Positions 36,833 through 45,526 of a stretch of 64,000 nucleotides of DNA are shown here, piece by piece. The stretch spans positions 1-64,000 of the forward strand of contig NZ_QAGK01000004.1 of assembly GCF_003057885.1 (NCBI RefSeq), in the 5' to 3' direction. Numbering within the stretch: position 1 is the stretch's first letter; each line of letters opens with the position of its first letter. The notes under the pieces were generated by a model, which had not been told where the DNA came from, did no database searches, and saw nothing but the letters and a program-made list of their open reading frames with translations. A program made the position numbers and the translations under genes. The DNA comes from Oceaniglobus ichthyenteri. GTDB taxonomy: Bacteria > Pseudomonadota > Alphaproteobacteria > Rhodobacterales > Rhodobacteraceae.

Positions 36833-38207
36833 GAGATATGCGCAAAAGTTGGTGACGCTTGATCAGGCGGCATCTTGAACGTGGCGGAGACCGTCGCGGA
36901 ACTCAACCCCTTGGATGATCTCGGGCAGGCGGTTTTGGCCGTCGAGTTTGCGCCATTTCTTCTGCGCCGATATCATCAGCTTGAACGCCATCGCCAGACC
37001 GGTTTTGCGGCTGAGGCACCCCTTGGTGCGTTTTGTGCGATGCCGGACGGTGGCGAAGGTGCTTTCGATCGGATTTGACGTGCGGACGTGTTTCCAGTGC
37101 TCGGCCGGAAAGTCGTAAAAAGTTAGCAGCGCGTCGCGGTCCTTGACCAGCTTGGCCACCGGCTTGTCCCATTTCACACCATAGGTTTCGACGAAGAAAT
37201 TGAAGGCGACAGAGGCCGTGGCTTTTGTCTCTGCCTGCCAGATGTCGTGCAAATGGCCCTTGGCTTTTGCCTGCAAGGATTTCGGCATCGCGTTCAGCAC
37301 GTTCATCGCCTTGTGAACCCAACAGCGTTGTTCTCGCGTCGTAGCGAACACCTCCCGCAGCGCGGTCCAGAACCCGAGTGCGCCGTCACCGACAGCCAGC
37401 TTGGGGTCCTGTTTCAGGCCGCGCCGCTTGAGATCGAGCAGAACCTCGCGCCAGCTTTGCGTGCTTTCGCGGAAACCGTCAGTCATGGCCAACAGCTCTT
37501 TGCGGCCATATTCATCAGCCCCGACGATCACCAGAACGCATTGCTTTTCTTCAGCCATGCGCGGTTTGAAGTAGACGCCGTCAGCCCAGATATAGAGGAA
37601 GCGCCGACTGCCAAGATCGCGTTTCTGCCAGGCCTCGAAGTCTTTCCACCAGTCGGCTTTGAGCCGCGTGATGGTCTTGGCAGACAACCCCTTGGCGTTC
37701 GGACCCAGCAGCGCCTCCAGCGCCTCGGTAAAATCGCCCGTGGACACGCCCTTGAGGTAAAGCCAAGGCAGCAGCTCCTCAATTGATTTCGCTTTGCGCA
37801 GATAGCGCGGCAGGATGCTGGGCGTGAAGGTGATCTTGTCTTCGCCAGCGCCCCTGTCCCGCACGCGCGGTACTTTCACCGGCACTGGACCAATGCCAGT
37901 CATCACCTCCCGTTCGGGTAAGTGACCATGGCGCACCAGGCGTGCCCGTCCGTCCTCGAGCCTTTCCCCAGAAAAGGCGTTCATCAGAGCAGCCAGTTCC
38001 GCATGGATCGCCTGTTCGATCAGCTTGCGCGCTCCATCGGGCAGGACTTCGGTGAATGGGTCGGAGCTAAATCCCGATGGATCGGATAGCTGGGTGATGG
38101 TAGTCTCTTGCATGTGGCATATCCCTTTCTCAGCAGAGAATTGACGGCGTCTGAACACCGCCATGATATGCCGCCCCTCAGGGCATCACCAACTTTCGCG
38201 CGTTTCT
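36833..38207 (-). mobile_element. Intact IS256-family insertion sequence (about 1375 bp)
   Basis: It is bounded by imperfect terminal inverted repeats: the left end AGATATGCGCAAAAG then TTGGTGACGC, and the right end (reversed) AGAAACGCGCGAAAG then TTGGTGATGC, matching at 21 of 25 positions. It encodes one full-length transposase and is flanked by the 10-bp direct repeat CTGCGGCGAA. It inserted into an ion-channel gene. The relic at 7697-7903 belongs to the same family. Because both repeats and the transposase are intact, it may still be active. Confidence 0.92.
36863..38113 (-). CDS. IS256-family (mutator-type) transposase
   Basis: 416 aa from ATG 38113, which has an AAAGGGA box upstream; a start at 38164 would add 17 residues. 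The DDE residues lie in YIWADGVYFK (Asp), LAVGDGALGFW (Asp) and SNPIESTFATVR (Glu), with the family C/H region (QRCWVHKAMNVLNAMP) between them. This is the standard IS256-family length. The protein catalyses copy-out/paste-in transposition. It is the only gene of the element. Confidence 0.93.
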   Translation of the reverse strand: MQETTITQLSDPSGFSSDPFTEVLPDGARKLIEQAIHAELAALMNAFSGERLEDGRARLVRHGHLPEREVMTGIGPVPVKVPRVRDRGAGEDKITFTPSILPRYLRKAKSIEELLPWLYLKGVSTGDFTEALEALLGPNAKGLSAKTITRLKADWWKDFEAWQKRDLGSRRFLYIWADGVYFKPRMAEEKQCVLVIVGADEYGRKELLAMTDGFRESTQSWREVLLDLKRRGLKQDPKLAVGDGALGFWTALREVFATTREQRCWVHKAMNVLNAMPKSLQAKAKGHLHDIWQAETKATASVAFNFFVETYGVKWDKPVAKLVKDRDALLTFYDFPAEHWKHVRTSNPIESTFATVRHRTKRTKGCLSRKTGLAMAFKLMISAQKKWRKLDGQNRLPEIIQGVEFRDGLRHVQDAA

Positions 38208-38217
38208 CTGCGGCGAA
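38208..38217. repeat. Target-site duplication, right copy
   Basis: CTGCGGCGAA matches the left flank at 36823-36832 exactly, proving direct insertion at this site rather than a rearranged end. Confidence 0.85.
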
Positions 38218-38498
38218 AGCCAGGATTTCAATCGTGTGGAGCGCGAGCAGCCCGACGAACGCCACCATGATCGCCGCCTGCGGTCTCTCTTTCGAGTTCG
38301 GCTTCACGCCCCGGACGGCCAATAGCCCCGTAGTGGTGCGCGACCAGATGGCGGCCACCAGCGCGAAACCGAGCAGAAGCCCGATTCCAGTTGCAGCATG
38401 TTGAGCACTCGCGGCGGAACAGTACCCCGAGGTTTATGTTCTCAGCGCTCGGCCCTGCGGCATGGCAGCGGAACCATCGCCCTGCCGATGATCTGATC

Positions 38499-40730
38499 TC
38501 AGGCCTCACGTTCCGGATCAAACGCAAGAAGCCGCAGCGCGTTCAGCGTGACGAGCACCGTCGCGCCGGTATCGGCGAGGATTGCAATCCAGAGCCCGGT
38601 GATGCCAAGGATGGTCGTCACTAGGAACACCGCCTTGAGGCCGAGCGCGATCACCACGTTCTGCCTGATGTTGGCCATGGTCGCCCGGGAAAGCCGTATC
38701 TTGCCGGCCACATCGGTTACCCGGTTGCGGAGGATCGCGGCATCGGCAGTCTCAAGCGCGACATCCGTACCGGAGCCCATAGCCACGCCAATATTGGCGG
38801 AGGCAAGCGCAGGGGCATCGTTGATGCCGTCACCCACCATCATGACCTGGCCCTTGGCAGCCATCTCGCGGATCGCAGCGACCTTGTCTTCGGGCATCAA
38901 CTCGGCGCGGTACTCAATGCCGAGGCCGTCTGATATGGCTGCCGCTGTGCGTCGGTTGTCACCGGTCAGCATCACCGAACTCACGCCGAGCGCCTTCAGC
39001 TGCTGGACCGCACGGGCGGCATCCTCTCGAGGCTCATCCCGAAGCGCGATGAGCCCGACAAGCTCGCTCCGGCGGAAGACTGCGACGACCGTCTTGCCCT
39101 CGTCTTCAAGGCTCGCCGCCCTCCGCCGCGCGCTGCCGTCGAGCACACCGTGCTCCTCCGCGAACCGTGGCGAGCCCACCCATGCCTGGTCACCCTCCAC
39201 GACCGCCTCGGCCCCCCGGCCCGGGAGCGTTTTGGCGGCCGATGCGACCAAGGGCGCAATTTCCGCCGCTTCTGCGCGCGCCAGGATCGCCTCCGCCAAA
39301 GGATGGCTCGACCCCGCTTCGACGGCGGCAGCCAGCGCCAGCACCTCCGTCTCCGATACCGAGATCGGCACCACGTCCGTGACTCGCGGCCGTCCGTGGG
39401 TCAGGGTCCCCGTCTTGTCGAACGCAACATGAGTGATCGCCGCCGCAGCCTCGATCACGGCGCCTCCCTTCATCAGGAGCCCACGCCGCGCGCCGGAAGA
39501 AAGCGCAGAGGCGATGGAAGCCGGCACCGAGATCACCAGCGCGCAGGGACATCCGATGAGCAGGAGCGCGAGCGCGCGGTAGATCCACGTATCCCAGGCT
39601 TGCGCGAACGCGAGGGGCGGAATGATCGCCACCAGCACCGCAACCCCGACGACTGCGGGCATGTAGATACGGCTGAAACGATCGATGAAGCGCTCCGTCG
39701 GTGCGCGGGCACTCTCTGCCTCCTCGACCAGACGAATGATCCGGGCGATGGTGTTGTCCTCGGCCGACTTCGTGACCCGGACACGCAGCGCCGCCTCGGA
39801 ATTGATCGAGCCTGCAAAAACCGGGGACCCCGGCTCCTTCAGCTTCGGCACACTCTCCCCCGTGACGGCGCTCTCGTCGACGCCCGAAGTGCCCTCGATC
39901 ACCTCGCCGTCTGCCGGGACCCGGTCCCCCGGGCGCACCAGAACGATCTGGTCCACTTGCAAATGGTCGGCCGGTATCACCCGTGTCCTGCCGCCGATCT
40001 CGAGGAGCGCAGTCTTCGGCACCAGGCGAGCGAGCGCCCGGATCCCGTCGCGCGCCTTGTTCGCCGCCACGCCTTCGAGAACCTCCCCAACAGCGAAGAG
40101 GAAGACGACCAGCGCCGCTTCTTCTGCTGCATTGATGACGAGCGCGCCGGTGGCGGCGATGGTCATCAGCATCTCGATCGTGAACGGCATACCCGCTCGG
40201 GCGGACGCCACGGCGCGGCGCGCGATTGGCGCAACCCCGATGAGCGTGGCGAGGACGAATGCCCAGGTCGCCACGTCCTGGGAAGCGAGCAGTTTCACGG
40301 CCCATGCCGCCGCGAGGAGGAGCCCGGTGCCGATCACCAGTCTGCCCTTCGCGGTCCGATACCAACGGGAACCGGGCGCGGGTTGGCTCTCGGGCTCTGT
40401 CGATGCAGTGTCGGGCTCGCGTCCTGCGCCATCCTGCGCGCCGTCTGGCGACAACGACCGGTCGCCCGTCGGCAGCACGAAGCGTTTCCGGTCGGGGCTC
40501 GACCCTTTTGTCGCGATCCCGTAGCCGAGCCGCTTGACGGTCGCCTCAATCTGATCGCGCGGCGTCTGCCCTTCGTCGAGGGTTAGCCGAAGCCGCTCAG
40601 TCATAAGCGCCACGTCGACGTCCCTCACGCCCGGCAAGCGTTCGACCGCACCCCGGACCTTGTTGGCGCAGGACGCACAGTCCATCCCGGAAACCGTCCA
40701 CTCGTAGGTTGCACTGTCGCTCGCTGTCAT
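38499..40730 (-). CDS. zntA: Zn/Cd/Pb-exporting P1B-type ATPase (ZntA-like)
   Basis: 743 aa from ATG 40730. One N-terminal HMA domain has the metal site GMDCASCANK (Cys18, Cys21). A variable linker of about 40 residues follows. Membrane helices carry the ion-site CPC in LLIGCPCALVISVPASI, and the catalytic region includes the phosphorylation Asp in FDKTGTLTHG and the hinge motif VGDGINDAPALA. The HMA/CPC pattern, and a C-terminal end without a copper-type Met motif, favour Zn/Cd/Pb export. It is divergent from the MerR gene and its promoter has a 19-bp spacer. Confidence 0.9.
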   Translation of the reverse strand: MTASDSATYEWTVSGMDCASCANKVRGAVERLPGVRDVDVALMTERLRLTLDEGQTPRDQIEATVKRLGYGIATKGSSPDRKRFVLPTGDRSLSPDGAQDGAGREPDTASTEPESQPAPGSRWYRTAKGRLVIGTGLLLAAAWAVKLLASQDVATWAFVLATLIGVAPIARRAVASARAGMPFTIEMLMTIAATGALVINAAEEAALVVFLFAVGEVLEGVAANKARDGIRALARLVPKTALLEIGGRTRVIPADHLQVDQIVLVRPGDRVPADGEVIEGTSGVDESAVTGESVPKLKEPGSPVFAGSINSEAALRVRVTKSAEDNTIARIIRLVEEAESARAPTERFIDRFSRIYMPAVVGVAVLVAIIPPLAFAQAWDTWIYRALALLLIGCPCALVISVPASIASALSSGARRGLLMKGGAVIEAAAAITHVAFDKTGTLTHGRPRVTDVVPISVSETEVLALAAAVEAGSSHPLAEAILARAEAAEIAPLVASAAKTLPGRGAEAVVEGDQAWVGSPRFAEEHGVLDGSARRRAASLEDEGKTVVAVFRRSELVGLIALRDEPREDAARAVQQLKALGVSSVMLTGDNRRTAAAISDGLGIEYRAELMPEDKVAAIREMAAKGQVMMVGDGINDAPALASANIGVAMGSGTDVALETADAAILRNRVTDVAGKIRLSRATMANIRQNVVIALGLKAVFLVTTILGITGLWIAILADTGATVLVTLNALRLLAFDPEREA

Positions 40731-40779
40731 CACGCCCTTCCACCCGCCCAGCGGGCGACGTTGTATTTACTGAGTCGGG

Positions 40780-40810
40780 AATGTAAGATCTCTAGTAGCT
40801 ATAGCTTCAA
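40780..40810 (-). promoter_or_regulatory. MerR-type promoter of zntA
   Basis: Minus-strand -35 TTGAAG (40805-40810) and -10 TACATT (40780-40785) are separated by exactly 19 bp (40786-40804). The spacer carries the near-perfect dyad CTATAGCTACTAGAG. This layout is the textbook target of MerR-family activators, which untwist the spacer when metal binds. It lies just before the start of the MerR gene, which itself likely binds here. Confidence 0.85.
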
Positions 40811-40821
40811 GAGGCAATCTG

Positions 40822-41256
40822 ATGCTCACCATCGGAAAATTGGGTAAGGCGGCCGGCGTAAAGGTTCCGACGATCCGCTACTACGAGCAGATCGGGCTCC
40901 TGCCGGAGCCGGAGCGCAGCGCCGGAAACCAGCGGCTCTATGGGCAGTCGGCACTGGATCGGCTGGCGTTCATCCGACATGCGCGCGAGCTCGGGTTTCC
41001 GCTGGAGGCTATCCGGGACCTTCTCAGCCTCTCCGACAAGCCCGATCAATCCTGCGCAGCCGCCGACGTCATTGCGAAGAAACATCTTACCGCCGTCAAG
41101 GCCCGGATTGCGCGGCTGACGGCGCTGAAGGCAGAGCTCGAGCGCATGATCACGCAATGCGCACAGGGCACCGTGGCCGACTGCCGCGTGATCGAGGTGC
41201 TGAGCGATCATTCACGCGGCGCGCAGGACCACAGGACGTCCGGGGCCGCCGAATGA
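40822..41256 (+). CDS. MerR-family metal-responsive activator (ZntR/CadR/PbrR-like)
   Basis: 144-aa regulator. The N-terminal winged helix reads [20 protein letters not shown], a strong MerR signature. A long dimerisation helix follows. Cysteines at 78 (DQSCAAADV), 113 (TQCAQGTV) and 121 (ADCRV) match the pattern of the Zn/Cd/Pb-sensing branch rather than the Hg-specific or CueR types. It should activate the divergent zntA promoter at 40780-40810 and probably the operator at 41585-41615 on metal binding. It overlaps the ynfA-like gene by 4 bp. Confidence 0.9.
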   Translation: MLTIGKLGKAAGVKVPTIRYYEQIGLLPEPERSAGNQRLYGQSALDRLAFIRHARELGFPLEAIRDLLSLSDKPDQSCAAADVIAKKHLTAVKARIARLTALKAELERMITQCAQGTVADCRVIEVLSDHSRGAQDHRTSGAAE

Positions 41257-41588
41257 CGGCGCTGCCGACCCTGGCGATTTATGCCGCCGCGGCTCTGGCC
41301 GAAATTGCGGGCTGTTTCGCGATCTGGGCTTGGTGGCGTCTCGGCGCCTCAGCGGTTTGGCTGGTTCCAGGCGTTGCGAGCCTGATCGCCTTTGGCTGGC
41401 TCCTGGCGCAGATTGACTCGGCCTTCGCCGGGCGCGCCTACGCAGCCTACGGGGGCGTCTACATCGTGGCGTCGGTCGCCTGGATGTGGCTGGCCGAAGG
41501 CGAGCGACCAGACCGCTGGGATCTCACAGGCGGCGTCGTTTGCCTTGCGGGCGCGGCCCTGATCCTGCTCGCCCCGCGCGGCGCTTGA
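41253..41588 (+). CDS. ynfA: YnfA-family (UPF0060) four-TM membrane protein
   Basis: 111-aa protein with four hydrophobic helices and no signal peptide. The family core is [38 protein letters not shown] and [20 protein letters not shown]. It starts at ATG 41253 overlapping the MerR stop (ATGA). YnfA-like proteins belong to the small multidrug resistance-related group. A place directly behind a MerR regulator suggests a metal efflux accessory role here; that is inference. Confidence 0.82.
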   Translation: MTALPTLAIYAAAALAEIAGCFAIWAWWRLGASAVWLVPGVASLIAFGWLLAQIDSAFAGRAYAAYGGVYIVASVAWMWLAEGERPDRWDLTGGVVCLAGAALILLAPRGA

Positions 41589-41615
41589 ACCTCTAGCGAC
41601 TAGAGGAATTAGAAC
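41585..41615 (+). promoter_or_regulatory. Second MerR-type promoter, upstream of the CDF genes
   Basis: -35 TTGAAC (41585-41590) overlaps the ynfA stop, and -10 TAGAAC (41610-41615) lies after exactly 19 bp. The spacer and its edges carry the perfect dyad CCTCTAG-CGA-CTAGAGG. Its half-sites resemble those at the zntA promoter, so both are probably controlled by the same MerR protein. Confidence 0.85.
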
Positions 41616-41740
41616 TGCCTCTCGGCCGATTCTTGGGGCAGCAGGCCTGCTTCTTTTCTGGCGAGGATCGAGTGGCTTGCGCATGCAGGGCAGATGAGGC
41701 CGCCTTGATCCGACGGCCGGCACGAACGGAGGCGAACCTG

Positions 41741-42360
41741 ATGACCAAAGAACTGCCAAAGGATCCGGATGAACGTCAGCGCCGTACGCTCTGGACGGTT
41801 CTGCTGCTGAATGCGGCCATCGCCATCGGCTTTTTTGCGACAGGTGCATTGGGCGACTCCAGTGCGCTGATCGCCAACGGTCTGGACAACACCTCCGACA
41901 GCTTCGTGTACGCCATCAGCCTTTTCGCCCTGTCTCGTTCGGACAAATGGAAGCGTGCGGCCGCTAACGTGTCGGGGGGCTCCTGCTGATCTTCGCGGCC
42001 GGTATCCTGATTGATGCCGTCCGCCGTTTCTACACCGGTTCCGAACCACTCGGCCCGCTCATGATCTCCATGGCGCTCATTGCCGCGGTCGTTAATGGCA
42101 TCTGCATCTGGCTCCTTGGTCGGCTCGAGGATCCCGACGTGAACGTCCGAGCGGCTAACACATTTAGTCTCAATGACTTCATTTCGAACGGCGGGATTCT
42201 CGTCGCAGGCGGTCTGGTCTGGTTGCTGGGCAGCAATTGGCCCGATCTGGTGGTCGGTATCGCGGTCGCCGGCGTCGCCGCCTGGGGCGGTATCGAAATC
42301 CTGCGCGACGCGCATGGCGAGCACCACAAGGCGGTCCATCAAGATGACGGCAAGACTTAA
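41741..42360 (+). pseudogene. CDF-type cation transporter with a one-base frameshift at a G run
   Basis: ATG 41741 follows a GGAGG box. The first frame encodes LLLNAAIAIGFFATGALGDS and SALIANGLDNTSDSFVYAIS, then ends in SGGSC. In the other frame the coding continues as LLIFAAGILIDAVRRF, PLMISMALIAAVVNGICIWL and FISNGGILVAGGLVWLL, to a stop at 42360. The break is at the G6 run 41974-41979, where one base is missing. Restored, it gives about 206 aa with six membrane helices (short CDF, no C-terminal cytoplasmic domain). It may be a real null allele, a phase-variable tract or a sequence error. Confidence 0.8.
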
Positions 42361-42371
42361 GCGAGAACACG

Positions 42372-43304
42372 ATGTCTCACGACCATGGCCACGCACATAT
42401 CGACCCCAAGTCCGGCGACCGACGGGTTTCCATTGCGATCTGGGCGAACGCGCTTTTGACGGTCGCCCAGATCGTCGGTGGCATCCTGTCCGGCAGCCTC
42501 GCCCTGATCGCCGATGCGCTGCACAACTTCTCCGACATGGCGTCGCTCGTGATCGCCTTCGCTGCGCGCAAGATCGCGCGGCGGCCCGCTGACGAGAGGA
42601 TGACCTTCGGTTACGGCCGCATCGAAATCGTCGCCGCTCTGATCAACTACACCACGCTGATCCTCGTTGGCTTCTATCTCATCTACGAGGGCGGCATGCG
42701 GATGATCGACCCGCCCCAGGTCGCTGGCTGGACCGTGGTCATCCTCGGCGGTGTCGCGCTGGTGGTGGACACGCTGACGGCGCTGCTCACCTATTCGATG
42801 CAGAAGGGCAGCGTGAACATCCGTGCCCTTTTCCTGCACAACCTGTCGGACGCCCTGGCATCGGTCGCCGTGATCGTGGGTGGCGCGCTGATCATCCTTT
42901 ACGACATGCGGTGGGTCGATCCGGCGATCACCATCGGCATCGCGCTCTATATCCTCTACTTGGCTTTGACCGAGATCGGTGGGCCGATCCGGACCCTGAT
43001 GCTCGGCAGCCCGCCGGACATCGACAACGACGCGGTTGTCGCCGCGATGCGTGGCATCGACGGGGTGGCTGACATCCACCACGCCCATTTCTGGCAGATG
43101 GAAGAGCATGCTGCTGCGCTCGACACACATGTGGTGGTCGAGGTGACTGCATGGGATCGCCTCGAGGACATCAAGCACGCGATGAAGCGGGCGCTTGAGA
43201 GCGAATTCGGCATCACGCACTCGACGCTCGAGTTCGAGCGACAAGATCGGGCCCACCAGAATGCTAGCCTCTATGGACATGGAGGAAAGGAGGATGCGGA
43301 CTGA
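42372..43304 (+). CDS. CDF-family Zn/Cd/Co exporter (CzcD/ZitB-like)
   Basis: 310-aa membrane protein with six helices and a His-rich start (SHDHGHAH). The two metal-site segments are SLALIADALHNFSDMASLVI (N-type HxxxD) and LFLHNLSDALASVAVIVGG (HNLSDA). A cytoplasmic C-terminal domain of ferredoxin-like type runs from about 210 (IDNDAVVAAMRGIDGVADIH) to the end. It expels Zn(II) or similar ions in exchange for protons. It directly follows the broken CDF gene and should be expressed from the operator at 41585-41615. Confidence 0.92.
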   Translation: MSHDHGHAHIDPKSGDRRVSIAIWANALLTVAQIVGGILSGSLALIADALHNFSDMASLVIAFAARKIARRPADERMTFGYGRIEIVAALINYTTLILVGFYLIYEGGMRMIDPPQVAGWTVVILGGVALVVDTLTALLTYSMQKGSVNIRALFLHNLSDALASVAVIVGGALIILYDMRWVDPAITIGIALYILYLALTEIGGPIRTLMLGSPPDIDNDAVVAAMRGIDGVADIHHAHFWQMEEHAAALDTHVVVEVTAWDRLEDIKHAMKRALESEFGITHSTLEFERQDRAHQNASLYGHGGKEDAD

Positions 43305-43454
43305 TGCGAGCTGCAGTGTGGTAACGATCCCAATGTCACTATAACGAAAACAATGACTTAGGGTGGAGAAGGTTGTCTTTCAGGCCCATCCCCTCCGCCA
43401 TTATCCCCCATTGCGAACCACTCACACCGCCCTGACGGGCACGGATTTTTCCGT

Positions 43455-43730
43455 GTTATCAAAAGGCTTTGCGCGAACCGACCGACCTTCCGTAGCACCA
43501 AACCTGCAGCCCGTGAGTTCACACATTGGGTGGCAAACGTGGTTCTCCCAGCCATCCGCAAGGACGGTGGGTATATCGTGGGTGAAGAGAAGGTCGCCAC
43601 TGGTGAGATGGACGAGGACGAGTTGATCCTCAAAGCCCACGACTTGTTGAAGCGTAAGGTCGAGCGGTTACGTGAAGAGAACGTGGGATGCTTGCAAAGC
43701 TCGCTGATAGCGCAAGTCACGCTGAGTTAA
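43455..43730 (+). pseudogene. Phage antirepressor (BRO-N type) remnant
   Basis: Reading the frame ending at 43730, FRSTKPAAREFTHWVA and NVVLPAIRKDGGYIVG match the end of the BRO-N domain (KPAxxFxxWVxxEVLPxIRKxG). Next come a GEMDEDELILKAHDLLKRKV segment and an early stop. The N-terminal half of BRO-N and the C-terminal domain are missing and no start codon is convincing. It is a phage-gene relic in the gene-poor end of the island. Confidence 0.55.
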
Positions 43731-43918
43731 CCATGATGCGCAAGCTCAAGGTAAAGGCGGATCACCATATGACCGATTCCAATGTGGCGACATTAGTTAC
43801 TTCATAGCAAGGCATAGGCAATCGTATGTAATGCAATGTTATCAACATCTTATTGTGTTTCGCTTTTGTGAATCCTAGATTTCCGTAGGGGCTTAATCAC
43901 AATCATAGGACAGTCATC

Positions 43919-44104
43919 ATGGCCAATACCGAACAGACAACACGAGACCTCAAATCCCTCTGGGATATTGCCGACACCCGGATTGCAGAAATGACAGGGA
44001 CTGCATTCTACAAGGTGCCGGGGGATACACCAAGTGAAGCTGAGATCGAAACTCTGGTGGACCTAAGAGGCCGTATTGCTGCGGCACTGGGTGAAGCAGC
44101 GTAG
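43919..44104 (+). CDS. Small unknown protein, 61 aa
   Basis: An ATG after AGGAC opens a short acidic protein (ANTEQTTRDLKSLWDIADTR, then EAEIETLVDLRGRIAAALGE). No family recognised. A GC hairpin follows at 44123-44152. The upstream 100 bp are AT-rich, as expected for a promoter. It may be a small island gene. Confidence 0.5.
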   Translation: MANTEQTTRDLKSLWDIADTRIAEMTGTAFYKVPGDTPSEAEIETLVDLRGRIAAALGEAA

Positions 44105-44122
44105 GGGGCGGCGCAAGGTAGA

Positions 44123-44152
44123 CCCGCCGGTGATCTTAGGGTGACCGGTGGG
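44123..44152 (+). terminator. Hairpin after the 61-aa gene
   Basis: A 9-bp stem CCCGCCGGT/ACCGGTGGG (one G-T pair) with a 12-base loop lies 18 bp downstream of the stop. No strong T tract follows, so it is a possible but weak terminator. Confidence 0.5.
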
Positions 44153-45079
44153 CTTGCGTTCAGCATTCCCCATTCTTCATTGTTTGCCTGTACTGGCAGG
44201 TTGCTTTCAAGCTAAGGGCTAGGGCAATATTCCAGCGTGTTTGTTGGCGGAACAGCAGAGAGCCAGATTAAGGACCACCCTAGATATATTTGATGAACGA
44301 TCTCTCCCAGAGTTCACCACTTGATCCGCCTTGTCGTTATCATGATGTTGCTGCGAAGCTCTTCAATGGGCGAGACCGAATTAGGGACCACCCACGAAGA
44401 GCCAAAACCTGAGCCAACCTAAGTGTCACCTTAATGTACACGCTCAGTCCTCCCCCGAATACCCGACACATACGATTGACACAGAACCTGCGTCGCCACC
44501 GACCTAGTCGGCTTGGGGGTCTTTCGGCAATCCAGCTACACACCCAAGGCCCACCTCAGACACCGACATACACCGCTAAAGACGCCATACCTTGTTACCA
44601 CTGTGAGATGCTCATGGTTTCTTTGAAGTCCAGATGTAGGTTCTGCGGTATCGGATGCCGTTTGGCAGCGCACAGGGCCACACACAAGCCACCCTCTCAA
44701 ACGATCCTGCAACGTGGGAAGGCCGATGCCTGCTTGCCGGACATGTCATCCGTAGCGCTACGTTCGTGATTACCATGAGCTTATCCCCGACACCTGATCG
44801 CTCGGGGTGCATTCATGGTTATCTAAGCGTGATCGTTGTTTGGTGATGACCACCATTATCAATCCATCTTGGTCATGCCTGATCTGCGGTCTCCATCTCT
44901 GACCAGCACTACGGGTCATCGCCCGTCGTTGTCTCAGAGTATCTCTGCATACAACTTTGCTTAACACGAACAGCCGACCCCAAGCCTCTCATTATATGTG
45001 CGGAGGCGGATTAGGTTCACCGTTGGTGTTCAGCTCTTGCCATCAACCACCCCCAATATCCCTCATGAAAGGAGCCGCC
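44153..45079. other. Gene-poor island stretch with a short repeat
   Basis: No supported gene. It holds two copies of the 14-mer ATTARGGACCACCC (44267-44280 and 44380-44393), about 113 bp apart. A plus-strand frame contains a CxxC...CxxC pattern (PCYHCEMLM, CRFCGIGC near 44590-44670), but without a start site or coding character around it. Base composition is mixed, lower in GC than the flanks. Confidence 0.5.
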
Positions 45080-45526
45080 ATGCTCGATGCCATGGCCAAT
45101 GCGTTAGTATGCCCACGGTGTAACGCCGAGTTCGAACCGCGCCGATCCAACCAAAAGTTCTGTTCTCGTTCGTGCCAGAAAAATGCCACTCGGGGCAAAC
45201 GCTCACAGGAACACCAAGACCGCTCTAAGCACCACTACGAGCGGTCCCGCCGTCTCTTCGAGATGATCTACAAGGCCCCTCCAAGTGAACGATTAGGGGT
45301 CATGAGACACATCCTGCTCTTCGTCCCAACAGATACCGGTCTCCGCAACATCCTCACCGATCCGGCGTTACTTTCGAAACCTCGTCGTGCGGATCATCGA
45401 ATGAACATCGCCAAAGCAGCTGACGCATACACCAAGATGTTCTTTGGCGTATCGATCTCGACCTATGTCAGGAAGACTCGAAACGGTAAGCAACTGGAAG
45501 GCATCCCTGTCCGCTTGGGAAGCTGA
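45080..45526 (+). CDS. Unknown protein with an N-terminal zinc-ribbon-like finger
   Basis: 148 aa from ATG 45080, with AAAGGAG upstream; longer frames starting earlier lack coding support. The N terminus shows CPRCNAEFEPRR and FCSRSCQKNATRG, a CxxC-x13-CxxxC pattern of a small zinc finger. A helical, basic remainder follows (HHYERSRRLFEMIYKAPPSE). Its family is not recognised. It may be a DNA- or RNA-binding protein of the gene-poor island end. Confidence 0.6.
   Translation: MLDAMANALVCPRCNAEFEPRRSNQKFCSRSCQKNATRGKRSQEHQDRSKHHYERSRRLFEMIYKAPPSERLGVMRHILLFVPTDTGLRNILTDPALLSKPRRADHRMNIAKAADAYTKMFFGVSISTYVRKTRNGKQLEGIPVRLGS

Larger units (their letters stand above)
36617..38358 (-). pseudogene. 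Two-TM ion-channel gene split by an IS256-family element
   Basis: The gene is split. The 3' part (36617-36822) encodes a pore region with GLIYFSGVNFATLGYTQIEA and ends FMVLTWSATFL. The 5' part (38218-38358, reading from a GTG or earlier) encodes AAIMVAFVGLLALHTIEILA. If the IS and one copy of the 10-bp repeat are removed, the frame joins perfectly as EILAFAAVYRALQ. The protein resembles two-transmembrane potassium-type channels (Ion_trans_2), with TLGY in place of the TVGYG filter. The original start is not obvious, so the 5' end may also be decayed. It is non-functional as it stands. Confidence 0.82.

Noticed and set aside
35985-36845. N-terminal two thirds of the long minus-strand frame ending at 35622
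   Set aside because: It crosses the cytochrome c gene and the split channel gene; the real gene starts at 35984 with a signal peptide.
41974-41979. Interpreting the CDF frameshift as a programmed shift
   Set aside because: A G6 run is not a good bacterial slippery heptamer in this phase and no stimulator hairpin was found. A mutation, phase variation or sequence error is simpler.
44434-44769. Small zinc-ribbon-like frame (CxxC...CxxC)
   Set aside because: Four Cys spaced like a ribbon, but no ribosome binding site and no coding bias around it. A chance pattern is possible.
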